Positions 8,382 to 17,208 of a stretch of 64,000 nucleotides of DNA are shown here, piece by piece. Under the pieces are notes generated by a model that was given only the letters and a program-made list of their open reading frames with translations, was not told where the DNA came from and searched no databases. The position numbers and the translations under genes were made by a program. Positions within the stretch are counted from its first letter, which is position 1; every line of letters begins with the position of its first letter. Location: the NCBI RefSeq assembly GCF_003837865.1, contig NZ_RQIS01000010.1:186001-250000 (forward strand). The letters are read 5' to 3'. This DNA comes from Paraburkholderia dinghuensis. GTDB taxonomy: Bacteria; Pseudomonadota; Gammaproteobacteria; Burkholderiales; Burkholderiaceae.

Positions 8382-9323
8382 TTACTCCTTGTCGCGATCG
8401 GGCACCTTGCTCCAGCCTGTGCCAGGGTCGAACGATTTCGTGGCCTGCGCTTTCGCCGCACTGTCCGGCCCGAGGTCGCGCTCATAAACCTGACCGGAAT
8501 GGCTCACCATGAACGTCTTGATTCCCGTCTCACCGTACTTCACCGGCCAGGCGATGACCGCGAAGCCCCCGAACAACTTGCCTTTCACGACGTAGTCATA
8601 GGCGCCACCGGGCGCGTTGGGCCCCTGGGACTCCAGCAGTTTGAAGTGGTACCCGTAGTAGCCGGCGCTCTTCGCGTTACGCGAACTCGCATCGACGAAG
8701 GCAGCACCGAGCGGACTCGGCGTGTCGTCGGGGCCGGTTGGCCAGTAAAGGCCGTCGTGCTTGCCAGGCGAGCTCACCATCTTCGCGGCATAGGCGAGCA
8801 CGCCTACGCCGTCGTGATTGGTCTGCGCGTATTCGCGCTGCGCATCGAAGATCGCCAGCATCGTCTGGATGACGGCCAGCTCGTTGCGGCCGATGCGCTC
8901 CACGCGAATGTCTTCCGCGCCAGCCCGCGTGTCGAAATGCCATCCCTGGTCGTTCTGGACGAGCGGAACCGGGAACGTCCAGCCATCGTCGCCTACGACG
9001 ATGCGCGCGTGCCCGGCTTCCCCAGGCTGGATGGCGTGGGACTTCGCCCACTCGGCGATGAATGTATCCCTCACTGGCGCGCCGAAGGGTGGGATCAGCT
9101 CGCGAAAATCCTTGCCGAAGATCGTGCGCAACGCGTCCTCTCGATCCTTGACGACGGCGTCACCGAAGGCATTCATCGCAGCCTCGGGCGAGCTGAAGCT
9201 CTTCTGTGCGTGGGCGAGGGGCGCCGTCGCGAGCGACAGCGCAACCGACAGCGCAACTGTGGCCGCGAGGTTTGCGAACGTCTGCGCTAACAGTTTTTTC
9301 ATATCGTGCGGATGAACGTTCAT
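8382..9323 (-). CDS. DUF2950 family exported protein
   Basis: This 313-residue protein has a Sec signal peptide (cleavage about APLAHA-Q, residue 39) and a mature region matching DUF2950, including SFSSPEAAMNAFGDAVVKDR, DGWTFPVPLVQNDQGWHFD and GKLFGGFAVIAWPVKYGETG. Its biochemical role is unknown. It is downstream of the DUF3300 gene with 10 bp between them; the GGGAG ribosome site overlaps the upstream stop codon, suggesting translational coupling. The two families commonly occur together in proteobacteria, which points to a shared envelope function. Confidence 0.9.
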   Translation of the reverse strand: MNVHPHDMKKLLAQTFANLAATVALSVALSLATAPLAHAQKSFSSPEAAMNAFGDAVVKDREDALRTIFGKDFRELIPPFGAPVRDTFIAEWAKSHAIQPGEAGHARIVVGDDGWTFPVPLVQNDQGWHFDTRAGAEDIRVERIGRNELAVIQTMLAIFDAQREYAQTNHDGVGVLAYAAKMVSSPGKHDGLYWPTGPDDTPSPLGAAFVDASSRNAKSAGYYGYHFKLLESQGPNAPGGAYDYVVKGKLFGGFAVIAWPVKYGETGIKTFMVSHSGQVYERDLGPDSAAKAQATKSFDPGTGWSKVPDRDKE

Positions 9324-9333
9324 GGTTCACTCC

Positions 9334-10605
9334 CTAGCGTCTGCCACCACGTCCACCACCGCCACCGCGCATGCCACCGCCCGAGGGCCTGCTAAAGCCT
9401 GAACCCTGCATGCTTCGGCTGCCCCGGTCGAAGTTGCGCTGCGAGGCGCCACCGCCCCCTCCGACGCCTGAAAACGCGCCGTCGCGCCCGCCGCTGTATC
9501 CGCCGCCGCCGTAGCTCGCGCGATTGCCGTTATTGACCCGATTCACACCGCCCGCGGAACCGCGATTCCCTGCGCCGCCGGCGGATCGGTCTGCCACCGA
9601 TGCACGATTGCCCGCGCCGCCCCGGTCCGCCGTGGCCACGCGGTTACCCCCTTCGGCGCCGCGCCCACGATACTGGGACCGCCTGTCGGCTCCCGACGAA
9701 CCGGCGAACTTGTCGCGCGTGGCGTTATCGCGGTAGGCGACGCCTTGACGATGGCCCGCATCGTGTTGCCAGCGGCCGCCTCTCTCTCCGTTCTTGAGTT
9801 TCGAACTGTCGAAGTTACGGTCGACGTTCCGGGCCCGGTCGGAGTTGATGTTGATGTCGCCGCCGCCCCAGCACGAATTGCAGTCGCTGAAGATCGCACC
9901 GGCGGCGGCAAGACCGATGCCCCAGGCGAACCCTGTCGCGAGCGCCGCGCCGGGATAATAGCCGGGGTAGTAGGCCGGGTACGGTGGCCAGTAGTAGGGC
10001 GGATAGGCCGGGTAACCCCACGAGCCATATACGACTGCCGGATCGTAGGCGGGCACATAGATCACTTGCGGATTCGTCGGCTCGATGCGCACGATGGACG
10101 TACCGCCAGCGGCCGCCGGCTCAGTGATCACCTGCTGCTGCTCGTTCGACTTGAGGTTCCCCGCCTCCTGCGCGCGCGAGCGCAATCGCTGCACCGCGGC
10201 GAACACGTCTTGTTGCTGCGCGAGGAACGCATCGCCGAGCTTCTGTGTCCAGTCCAGCTTGTCGTACATCGGCTCGAGAATCTGGGGGAATGCCACCATC
10301 GACTTCACACTGGCGTCCCACGACTGATCCTGGACCGCCTGCACCGCGGCATCGCCCTTCACATCCGGGTGCGCTTTCACCCAGCGCGCCGCATGGACGA
10401 TTTCGAGCGGATACGTGGCCGCCATCAACACCTGGGCGAGAACCGAATCCGGATAGAGCGCGATCGGCGCAACCAGCGCCTCTATCTCCTCCGGCTTGTA
10501 TGGCGAAGGTCCTTCAGTACCGGCTTGCGCAAAGGCAGGAGCCGCTACCAGCAGGATCAGCCACAAAAGCGCGCCCCTCACCCATCGTTCTTTCCAGTTG
10601 CTCAT
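9334..10605 (-). CDS. DUF3300 family exported protein with Gly/Arg-rich tail
   Basis: This 423-residue protein starts at ATG 10605, with GGAGGGG just upstream, and has a signal peptide ending AFA-QA. Residues ~30-230 match DUF3300 (YKPEEIEALVAPIALYPDSV, AYDPAVVYGSWGYPAYPPYY). The remaining ~190 residues are low-complexity, rich in Gly, Arg, Asn and Ser, and end in GGRGGRR. The Tyr/Pro-rich stretch and repetitive tail suggest a cell-envelope or surface role; function is unknown. A longer frame upstream has no ribosome site. Confidence 0.9.
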   Translation of the reverse strand: MSNWKERWVRGALLWLILLVAAPAFAQAGTEGPSPYKPEEIEALVAPIALYPDSVLAQVLMAATYPLEIVHAARWVKAHPDVKGDAAVQAVQDQSWDASVKSMVAFPQILEPMYDKLDWTQKLGDAFLAQQQDVFAAVQRLRSRAQEAGNLKSNEQQQVITEPAAAGGTSIVRIEPTNPQVIYVPAYDPAVVYGSWGYPAYPPYYWPPYPAYYPGYYPGAALATGFAWGIGLAAAGAIFSDCNSCWGGGDININSDRARNVDRNFDSSKLKNGERGGRWQHDAGHRQGVAYRDNATRDKFAGSSGADRRSQYRGRGAEGGNRVATADRGGAGNRASVADRSAGGAGNRGSAGGVNRVNNGNRASYGGGGYSGGRDGAFSGVGGGGGASQRNFDRGSRSMQGSGFSRPSGGGMRGGGGGRGGRR

Positions 10606-10926
10606 GTCCCCTCCGTACGGCGGATGTCGACGCGGACAACGCTGCGTTCTTTGCACTCATGCAACCGCATAACATCAAACTGAGTGACACCCCCGTTGGT
10701 TGCGGGGTCTTATGGATCGTGCGGCCGGGCGCAGGTTCGTGATCGGTTTCGCCCGGTGTTGGTCGTTCCTGGAATTCGGGGGTATTCGTCGGACAGGTCG
10801 TCTTCTGCTTTTGTATCGTAGTGCGACTTCCGCACAAAACAAAGTTGTTCGCGAATGATTACGCTTCGTTACCGGCCGCACCGACGCAAGCGCGAAATGC
10901 GTGTCGGCGCACTGGCGCGAAACGAC
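10606..10926. other. Intergenic region, no gene seen
   Basis: These 321 bases separate the DUF3300 start from the end of the BamA-like gene; both are on the minus strand. The stretch must hold the DUF3300-DUF2950 promoter. A weak GC-rich dyad near 10690-10710 is present without a T-run. Nothing else is supported. Confidence 0.45.
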
Positions 10927-12078
10927 TTAACGCCATGCACTGCCAAACTGTATGTAAAACGCGTTCTGGTCTTTGCTATGAGCGACGTCGATGCCAATGG
11001 ACGCCCCGATCTTGCGCGCGATGAGATAACGAAACCCCGTCCCGACGCTCACTACGTTCTGTGCCTGAGAAAAGCTTTCCAGCCGGCCATAGGCTTTGCC
11101 GAGCCCTGTGAAACCGAGCAGCGACCATCGCGGCGTCACGTCCCAGCGCAGTTCCGTCTCAGTCGAGATGGCATTGCGGTCCTGGTAGCGACCCTTCTGC
11201 ACCCCGCGCAGATCGACATAGGGCTGCGCGAAAAACGGGATGTCACCTGTCGAAAACCGGGTGTCCACACGCAGCCCCAGAATGATCGTGCGCGTGAGGG
11301 GAATCCACTTGAAGGCACGAGCGGCATAGACGTCATAGTTATTCGTGCCGCCAAAGCCTGTCCTTGCGAATTGCGTTTCGAATTCGGCGAAGGTGCCCGA
11401 GGCGGGATAGAAGATGTTGTCGCGCGAGTCGTAATCCAGAATGAGGCTCCCCGCGCCGATGCGCACGTTCTTCTGAAAGTTGAGCACATCGGCCGGTATG
11501 TTGCCGCCAGAGAAACTGGACGTCGTGTCGAAGTAGACATAGCGCACGCCCCCGTACCATCGGCTGTTGCCGAGGCGCGCCAGAAACTGCTGAACCAGCG
11601 CATTCCCTTGCAGGGTATAGGCGCGTGGTTGACCGGAAAGACCGAAGTAGTCGAGGTTCGCGTCGACCTTTGCCACCGCGCCGAGGTAACGGTAGCGGTC
11701 ATCATCCCAGGTGTGGAAGTGGGCGGCCGCCGCGGCCCAGGTACCGTTCTGCGTATACAGGCCGCCCACTGCCGTGACGTTTGGGGGAATCCGGCTGGGC
11801 TCGCCGGTGGACGAATTCGCGGCGGCTTCAGCGATCGGCCCGGAAAAGAAGAGCAGGCCCAACCCAAAGCCGTAGCCGACGGCCGGCTCGGTAATCACTA
11901 TGGGTACCGGCAAGGCGCCCTTGTGCTTGAGAAGGAAGTCGCTCATGTCGAGCTGGCCGTCCTCCGGATCGAAGAAACTGAGCGGCTGGCGTTCGTCGGC
12001 GCGCGCGTCGATGCAGACTGCAACAGCCGTCGCGACCATCGCTGCAGTCAGCCTCGCAAGTGCGGTATGACAACGCAT
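10927..12078 (-). CDS. BamA/TamA-like surface-antigen outer-membrane barrel protein
   Basis: This 383-residue protein has a signal peptide and a C-terminal barrel of the bacterial surface antigen (Omp85) family. Recognisable pieces are PIVITEPAVGYGFGLGLLFF (first strands), GAGSLILDYDSRDNIFYPAS and LRGVQKGRYQDRN, the barrel loop region; the protein ends in FGSAWR. No POTRA domains precede the barrel, so it is a short Omp85-like protein such as those linked to lipid or phospholipase functions, not BamA itself. ATG 12078 was chosen for GAGGA upstream and a proper signal sequence. Confidence 0.83.
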   Translation of the reverse strand: MRCHTALARLTAAMVATAVAVCIDARADERQPLSFFDPEDGQLDMSDFLLKHKGALPVPIVITEPAVGYGFGLGLLFFSGPIAEAAANSSTGEPSRIPPNVTAVGGLYTQNGTWAAAAAHFHTWDDDRYRYLGAVAKVDANLDYFGLSGQPRAYTLQGNALVQQFLARLGNSRWYGGVRYVYFDTTSSFSGGNIPADVLNFQKNVRIGAGSLILDYDSRDNIFYPASGTFAEFETQFARTGFGGTNNYDVYAARAFKWIPLTRTIILGLRVDTRFSTGDIPFFAQPYVDLRGVQKGRYQDRNAISTETELRWDVTPRWSLLGFTGLGKAYGRLESFSQAQNVVSVGTGFRYLIARKIGASIGIDVAHSKDQNAFYIQFGSAWR

Positions 12079-12531
12079 CGCCGGGTCCTCTTTTCCGATC
12101 AACGGGTGCACGTTTAGTCGTCTGAGAACTGAATCCCGGATACCGCTCATGGAGCCGCGTGCACCTGGCGTTTCATGAAATCAATTGGGCGTATTGATTC
12201 GTAGATCCACAAATATGTGCTCTCGTTCAAAGGCCCCGTGTTTGCAGGGAACATCTTTCGCTATCAAGCTCTGCTCGACCCATCGATGACAGCAACGGCG
12301 ACGCGCCTTCGATCCGGAGACCTGGTATAAAAGACTCGTCGGCCTGCTTGATGGCAGGATAGCCGTCACTCACGCAGGCTTCTCCCGTACCATGACTTGA
12401 AGGCAGCACGATGTGTCATCCGTGGCGAGCGAAGGCGTCCATCGCGCGTAGCGTCAGCCGATCTGCTTTCGGTCCGCAAGAAGCCGTGCCGGCTACACCA
12501 TCCGCGCACCTTAGGTCCCGTTCCGCTGCAG
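12079..12531. other. Intergenic region, no gene seen
   Basis: These 453 bases lie between the BamA-like start and the encapsulin stop, both on the minus strand. Short frames on either strand show no homology-like pattern or ribosome site. The barrel-gene promoter and the end of the encapsulin transcript should be here. Confidence 0.45.
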
Positions 12532-13332
12532 CTATTCCGGCCTCACCACCACGCAGGCCTCGGACGTCAGCATCAGGAACGTGAAGCTCTCCTGAAGATA
12601 AAGATGCACGCTCTGGTCATCGTGGCTCAGATACCCGATCGACACATCCTGCCCAAGGTGGAGCGCGAAGTCGCCGCCACGCGTGCTGAGAATGCAGCCA
12701 CCGGCGATGGCCGGCGCCCAGATAATCTCGCCGCTCACGAAGCGACGGATGTGTTCGAGCACAGGATAGCCCTGGTCGTTCGCCTCGCTCACGGCCGTGT
12801 AGGCGTCCGAGCCAAGCAGCACGGTGTAAGGGCCGTCCACGCCCTGCAGGCGTAGTTCTTCGAGCGCTTTCGCGATCACGGCCGGGTAGCCCGCGGTCTC
12901 CGCAGGCAGTAGCAGCAGCGGGTTCGACGCCCCTTCGCGGATGCCCGTGATCTGCGCGGCCCCGTAGCCGTCGAAGATCGCGCGGTCTTCCGCGAACGCG
13001 AGCCGCAGGGCCGCGTCTTTCGCGGGCTGCCAGTCGGAGTCCTCGGCGCCCCGTTCGACGTCGTCGATGGCGTCGCGCGACAACGCGAACGGCACGCGCA
13101 ACTCGACAAGCGGTTTCACTTCGCGCTGGCGCGCACGGATGCCTTCGAGCGGCGCTTCGATGCCGATCTCGTGCCCCGTACCGACGCCCGCGAGATCGGC
13201 GCCGCCGGGACCCGTGACGTCCACGACGCGGCGGCCCGCGACCAGGCGCTTGAACGTACGCGCGACTTCGTCTTCGATCTGCGACCAGGCCGCGCTGGAA
13301 ATGGGCGCCAGCTCGCGATGGAGATTATTCAT
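12532..13332 (-). CDS. Family 1 encapsulin shell protein
   Basis: This 266-residue protein is an HK97-fold encapsulin that self-assembles into an icosahedral protein nanocompartment. It starts with MNNLHRELAPISSAAWSQIE, typical of the N-terminal arm, then has RRVVDVTGPGG (P-domain start) near residue 30, EDRAIFDGYGAAQITGIREG near 135 and the family end YLQESFTFLMLTSEACVVVRPE. Length matches the 264-270 residues of family 1. The ATG at 13332 overlaps the stop of the upstream DyP peroxidase (ATGAATAA), so the cargo and shell genes are translationally coupled. The start has AGGAG upstream. Confidence 0.95.
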   Translation of the reverse strand: MNNLHRELAPISSAAWSQIEDEVARTFKRLVAGRRVVDVTGPGGADLAGVGTGHEIGIEAPLEGIRARQREVKPLVELRVPFALSRDAIDDVERGAEDSDWQPAKDAALRLAFAEDRAIFDGYGAAQITGIREGASNPLLLLPAETAGYPAVIAKALEELRLQGVDGPYTVLLGSDAYTAVSEANDQGYPVLEHIRRFVSGEIIWAPAIAGGCILSTRGGDFALHLGQDVSIGYLSHDDQSVHLYLQESFTFLMLTSEACVVVRPE

Positions 13333-14407
13333 ACCGGGGTGCTCCTTTGAGGGAACCGATGGCAAGCGAACCAGCGCTGGCCAGCGTGTCGTGTTTTGCC
13401 CGGGCGTTGGCGGTGTCCAGCGCGGACGCGACGGCAACGGTTTGCGCAGCGTGAGGATCGCGCACGGCGAGCGCCTCGAGCAGCGGCTCGGATGGCACGA
13501 AGAAGAGTCCGCCCGTCACGGCGCGGCTGAAGTCGAGCAGGCGGTCGTAGTTGCCGGGCGGCAGGCCGACGAACATGTTTTCGAGCATCTGTTCGATGGG
13601 CTGCGGAGAGCGCGCATAGCCGATGAACCAGGTGCCGAATTCGCCATGGCCCGGCCGGCCGAACGGCATGTTGTCGCGCAGGATCTTGATCTCGTCGCCA
13701 TCGGCGTCTTCGAGTGTCGTGAGGGAACTGTGCGACCAGTCCGGCTTCACCGCGTCGTCGAGTTCGATGTCCTGGAGCTTCGTGCGGCCGATGATGTGCT
13801 CCTGCGCTTCCACGGACAGCGCATTCCAGCCCTTCATGTCGTGCAGATACTTCTGCACCAGCACGTAGCTGCCGCCCGCAAAGTCGGGGTCCGCGTCGCC
13901 GATCACCGTGAAATGCACTGCCTCGTCGCCGACCGGATTTTCCGTGCCGTCGACGAAACCGATGATCGCCCGCATGTCGAAGTTGCGGAAGCCGTGGACT
14001 TCGTCCACGGTCGTCACCGCGCCTTCGAGGCGGGTCATCAGTTGCGTGGCGAGTTCGAAACAGAGGTCGGTCTGGTCGGCGCGAATGTGCAGGAGCAGGT
14101 CGCCCGGTGTCGCGACCGCGACGCGCTCGCCCGTGCCGAATTCGCGGAACGGATGCAGTTCGGCGGGACGCGGTGCGCCAAATAGCACGTCCCACGCTTG
14201 CGAGCCGAACCCCACGACGCACGTGAGATTGCCCGACGGCACGCGCTTGCCGATGGCCCGCGTGAGATTCGCCACATCGGCGCACCAGGCGCGCACGCTG
14301 GCGCGGCTCGCGGCGTCATCGTTGACGGTCGCGACGATGAAGAAGGCGTTGCGCGTGACGGGAGAGGAGACGGCCTGGGGGGCGGGCGGTGCTGAGGATG
14401 GCGTCAT
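13325..14407 (-). CDS. DyP-type peroxidase, encapsulin cargo
   Basis: This 360-residue haem peroxidase of the DyP family has D153 in GFVDGTENP, H226 (proximal haem ligand candidate), R244 and N246; these numbers coincide with the active-site residues of Rhodococcus DypB. The C-terminus carries GSLAIGSLKG (residues 346-355), the canonical encapsulin cargo-loading peptide. The gene overlaps the shell gene by 8 bp. The product is therefore expected inside the nanocompartment, oxidising dyes, phenolics or other electron donors with hydrogen peroxide. The ATG at 14407 lacks a strong Shine-Dalgarno; the start could be slightly different. Confidence 0.95.
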   Translation of the reverse strand: MTPSSAPPAPQAVSSPVTRNAFFIVATVNDDAASRASVRAWCADVANLTRAIGKRVPSGNLTCVVGFGSQAWDVLFGAPRPAELHPFREFGTGERVAVATPGDLLLHIRADQTDLCFELATQLMTRLEGAVTTVDEVHGFRNFDMRAIIGFVDGTENPVGDEAVHFTVIGDADPDFAGGSYVLVQKYLHDMKGWNALSVEAQEHIIGRTKLQDIELDDAVKPDWSHSSLTTLEDADGDEIKILRDNMPFGRPGHGEFGTWFIGYARSPQPIEQMLENMFVGLPPGNYDRLLDFSRAVTGGLFFVPSEPLLEALAVRDPHAAQTVAVASALDTANARAKHDTLASAGSLAIGSLKGAPRYE

Positions 14408-14560
14408 GGTCTGATGTATCGCTCGGCGTGAACGGGAAAAAGGCGCGGGAAAAGGGCGCTATGAGCGCCTCCCTAGTGTAGTCAACTGGAGAAATGGACG
14501 TTTGCAGCCTGGGCGGGCGGCGTGCGACGATAGTGGCCATCCTGGCCACGGAGACACAAC

Positions 14561-14833
14561 ATGTGGGACCACACCGAGCACGAAGGCTTTGAGATCTGGG
14601 TACTGCCGATTCCGGCCTTCGGGCCGCGCTCGCCGGAACCGCTGTTCCACTACAGCGGCTACATCTGCCGGCACGGCGCGGATGCGCATCTGGACGGGCA
14701 AAGCGTCCGCTTTCACGACATGATGCGCAATTTCACCGGTGCCGACGCGGCGCTCGACGCCGCGTATGCCGACGCCCGCAAGCGTATCGATCGCTTTCAG
14801 ACGACCGGGAGCTGGGCGGAACACGCGGGTTGA
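14561..14833 (+). CDS. Small conserved-looking hypothetical protein
   Basis: The frame encodes 90 residues beginning MWDHTEHEGFEIWVLPIPAF, with GGAGA 6 nt upstream. It has no signal peptide or membrane segment and is rich in His and aromatic residues in the first half, with an amphipathic helix near the end (ALDAAYADARKRIDRF). I do not recognise a named family, but the codon bias and ribosome site support a real gene. It is divergent from the DyP gene. Confidence 0.65.
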   Translation: MWDHTEHEGFEIWVLPIPAFGPRSPEPLFHYSGYICRHGADAHLDGQSVRFHDMMRNFTGADAALDAAYADARKRIDRFQTTGSWAEHAG

Positions 14834-14948
14834 CTGGCGGGCGCGCCGCTTTTCACACCGCTTTTCACGCCGTTTCGCGCGGCGCTTTTCATGACGCTTG
14901 TCAAGGCGTCGCGCGGGCCGGTTGCTGCACTGCGTCGCAGGCGGGCGG

Positions 14949-16982
14949 CTAGTGCTTTTCCGAAACGATCAGCGTCACAGGACGGCCCTGGCAGCCGCTG
15001 CCGCCTGGCACGGTCAGCACGCGCCATTCAGCGGGTTCGCCCGGCGCCATGAGGTCGAGCGGGCTACCGTCCTCTTCGGGGATGGCCGTGAGCACGTTGA
15101 ACGGCCACGATCCGCGCCGCAGCCGCTCGTGAATCACCGAGCCCGTCCAGATCGGCACCGCAGCGCCGCCGTTTTCGGGCCCCAGCGCATAGCCTGTCGG
15201 CCAGAAGCGCAGCACGTCGCGCTGGTCGTCAGGGCGTGTGGAATCGCCATGGGGCGGTACGCGCGCGAATACGAGCGGCGACGGCATGCCATTGTTCAGC
15301 TTCGGCAGGAGCGGCAGCGTCAGCACGTTCACCTGCGGCGCCACGAGCGAAAGCGCGTCGCGCATCGTGAAGTGCGCGCCTTCGCTCCAGCCCGCGTCGC
15401 GCAGCGCGTCGCGCATGTCGCCGGCATTGGCGGCCCACTGGAGCGTCATCGGCTCGCGGCGCTCGCCTTTCATGTCGAATCGATAGCACGCGAGCGTTTT
15501 CCACAGCGCGCCGGTCCATTCCGTCTTCGAGACGACGACCGGCGGCGTTTCCACTGGCGCTGCGCCGCGCTTCACGGTACCGGGCTGTAGCGCGAACGAT
15601 ACGGCCAGCACGGCCAGCACCACCGACGGCATGAAATGGCGTGGCGTCGGCCGGTTTGGATAGCGCCACAGCGACATCAGCACGATGGCAGCAATCCAGA
15701 TCGAGGCAAGCGCGGCGCCGCCGATCGCATCGGAGAACAGGAAGCGGTCGAAATAGAGTCCCGCGAACGTCGCGGCCACGATGATGACGTTCCCGAGCGA
15801 GGCGACCATGGCCCCCTGCAGCCTGTTCACGCGGCGCACGAGCAGGAACATCAGGAATCCGTAGACGATCACCATCGTCGCCACGCGGTCGCTCGGGAAC
15901 ACGAAGGCCGCGACGCTTTCGCCGCCGTGCGGCGCGTGATGAACACCGAGGCGGATCGAGAAAATCAGCACCTGCGAAACCGCCGCCGCAATGATCCAGT
16001 ACGCAATGGTGCGCCAGTGCCGCTCGAACGCCATCCAGATGATGCCGGTCACGATGAGCGCCGCGAGCGTCGCGGTGCTGCCGAGCGTTTCGATGCGCGC
16101 AAGCGCGGCGTCGGCCCAGACCGAGTGGATCGAATACAGGAACTGGCGCACGGAATGGTCCACCTGCGCGAGCAGATTGCCGTGCAGCAGGTTGCCCAGC
16201 ACGTACGAGAAGATGGCCGCGCCAATGGGGAGGAGCGCCGTGATCGCAATGACGGCGCCGAACGCGGGCTGCGCCGGGTCGAGCAGGCGTGCGAGCCGCC
16301 GCCCCGCTGCGCCGTGGTGCTCCTGCGCCCAGCGCGCTGCGCTGCGGCGCGAGGCGCTGGCCCATGCGTCGAGGTGCTGCAGGAGGATGCGCGTGAAGCG
16401 CCAGATGAGCCATCCCGCGAGCGCGAGTATCACGACGATCACAACGAGCCGGAACGACACCGCGCCCGCGATCTGCAGCGAGGCGCCGAACACGACGCCG
16501 GGCAGGATATGAGCGGGCGCCCAGATGAGCGCGGAGATGACGTTCATCACGAAGAAACGCATCGGCGTCATGCCCGCCATGCCCGCGACGATCGGCACGA
16601 CCGCACGCAGCGGCGCGACGAAGCGCGCGAGGATCACGCTGCGCGCGCCATTGCGGAGGAAGTATTCGTGCGCCTTGGCGAACATGTCGGGATAGCGCGA
16701 AAACGGCCACCGCTGCGCGAGCGCGTCGCGATAGCGATGACCGATCCAGTAGCTGAGGGCGTCGCCGCCCACGGCCCCCGCGATGGCCACGACGAACAGC
16801 CAGCCGAGATTGACCGTGCCCGTGCCCGCGAACGCGCCCGCGATGAACATGGCCGTGCTGCCCGGAATGAACGTGCCGATGAGCGCCATCGATTCGAGAA
16901 ACGACGCCGCGAACACGACAGCGAGGGTCCACTGTGCGTGCGCGGTGAGCAGTTGCAGCAACTGGAGGTAGGCGTACTCCAT
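14949..16982 (-). CDS. DedA / PAP2-like / LssY C-terminal fusion membrane protein
   Basis: This 677-residue protein joins three modules. Residues ~10-200 are a DedA/VTT (SNARE-associated) domain with GTFIPGSTAMFIAGAFAG and ARFVAPLRAVVPIVAGMAG. Residues ~225-425 are a multi-pass PAP2-like region. Residues ~455-650 match the LssY C-terminal domain. In the PAP2 region the usual PSGH motif reads PSDR (363-366) and the SR..H..D motif reads FDRFLFSD, so the phosphatase histidines seem lost. Known DedA proteins are lipid transporters or flippase-like; the fusion suggests a role in envelope lipid handling. It is monocistronic. Confidence 0.85.
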   Translation of the reverse strand: MEYAYLQLLQLLTAHAQWTLAVVFAASFLESMALIGTFIPGSTAMFIAGAFAGTGTVNLGWLFVVAIAGAVGGDALSYWIGHRYRDALAQRWPFSRYPDMFAKAHEYFLRNGARSVILARFVAPLRAVVPIVAGMAGMTPMRFFVMNVISALIWAPAHILPGVVFGASLQIAGAVSFRLVVIVVILALAGWLIWRFTRILLQHLDAWASASRRSAARWAQEHHGAAGRRLARLLDPAQPAFGAVIAITALLPIGAAIFSYVLGNLLHGNLLAQVDHSVRQFLYSIHSVWADAALARIETLGSTATLAALIVTGIIWMAFERHWRTIAYWIIAAAVSQVLIFSIRLGVHHAPHGGESVAAFVFPSDRVATMVIVYGFLMFLLVRRVNRLQGAMVASLGNVIIVAATFAGLYFDRFLFSDAIGGAALASIWIAAIVLMSLWRYPNRPTPRHFMPSVVLAVLAVSFALQPGTVKRGAAPVETPPVVVSKTEWTGALWKTLACYRFDMKGERREPMTLQWAANAGDMRDALRDAGWSEGAHFTMRDALSLVAPQVNVLTLPLLPKLNNGMPSPLVFARVPPHGDSTRPDDQRDVLRFWPTGYALGPENGGAAVPIWTGSVIHERLRRGSWPFNVLTAIPEEDGSPLDLMAPGEPAEWRVLTVPGGSGCQGRPVTLIVSEKH

Positions 16983-17208
16983 CGACAGGCGGGCTGGGTA
17001 GCGGTTGGATCGCGGTTGAGTCGCGCGTCACGCGCGAGGCGGCATCCGCAAAATATACCCGTGCGCAGTCCGGAGCGTGTTGACGGGTGCCGGATCGCGC
17101 GGGTCGATGGGGAGGTCCTGTGTTCCTGAGTCTGCGCTCCCTCAAGGCACCAGGGTGGCGCGCGGCCCGGCGTCGCGCCGGGTGCCGCGTTTCACATCAC
17201 ATCGGCAT

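Noticed and set aside
9340..9760. Repeat-like Gly/Arg/Asn tracts in the DUF3300 gene as a CRISPR or VNTR array
   Set aside because: The repeats are irregular low-complexity codons in frame, without constant spacers or identical units.
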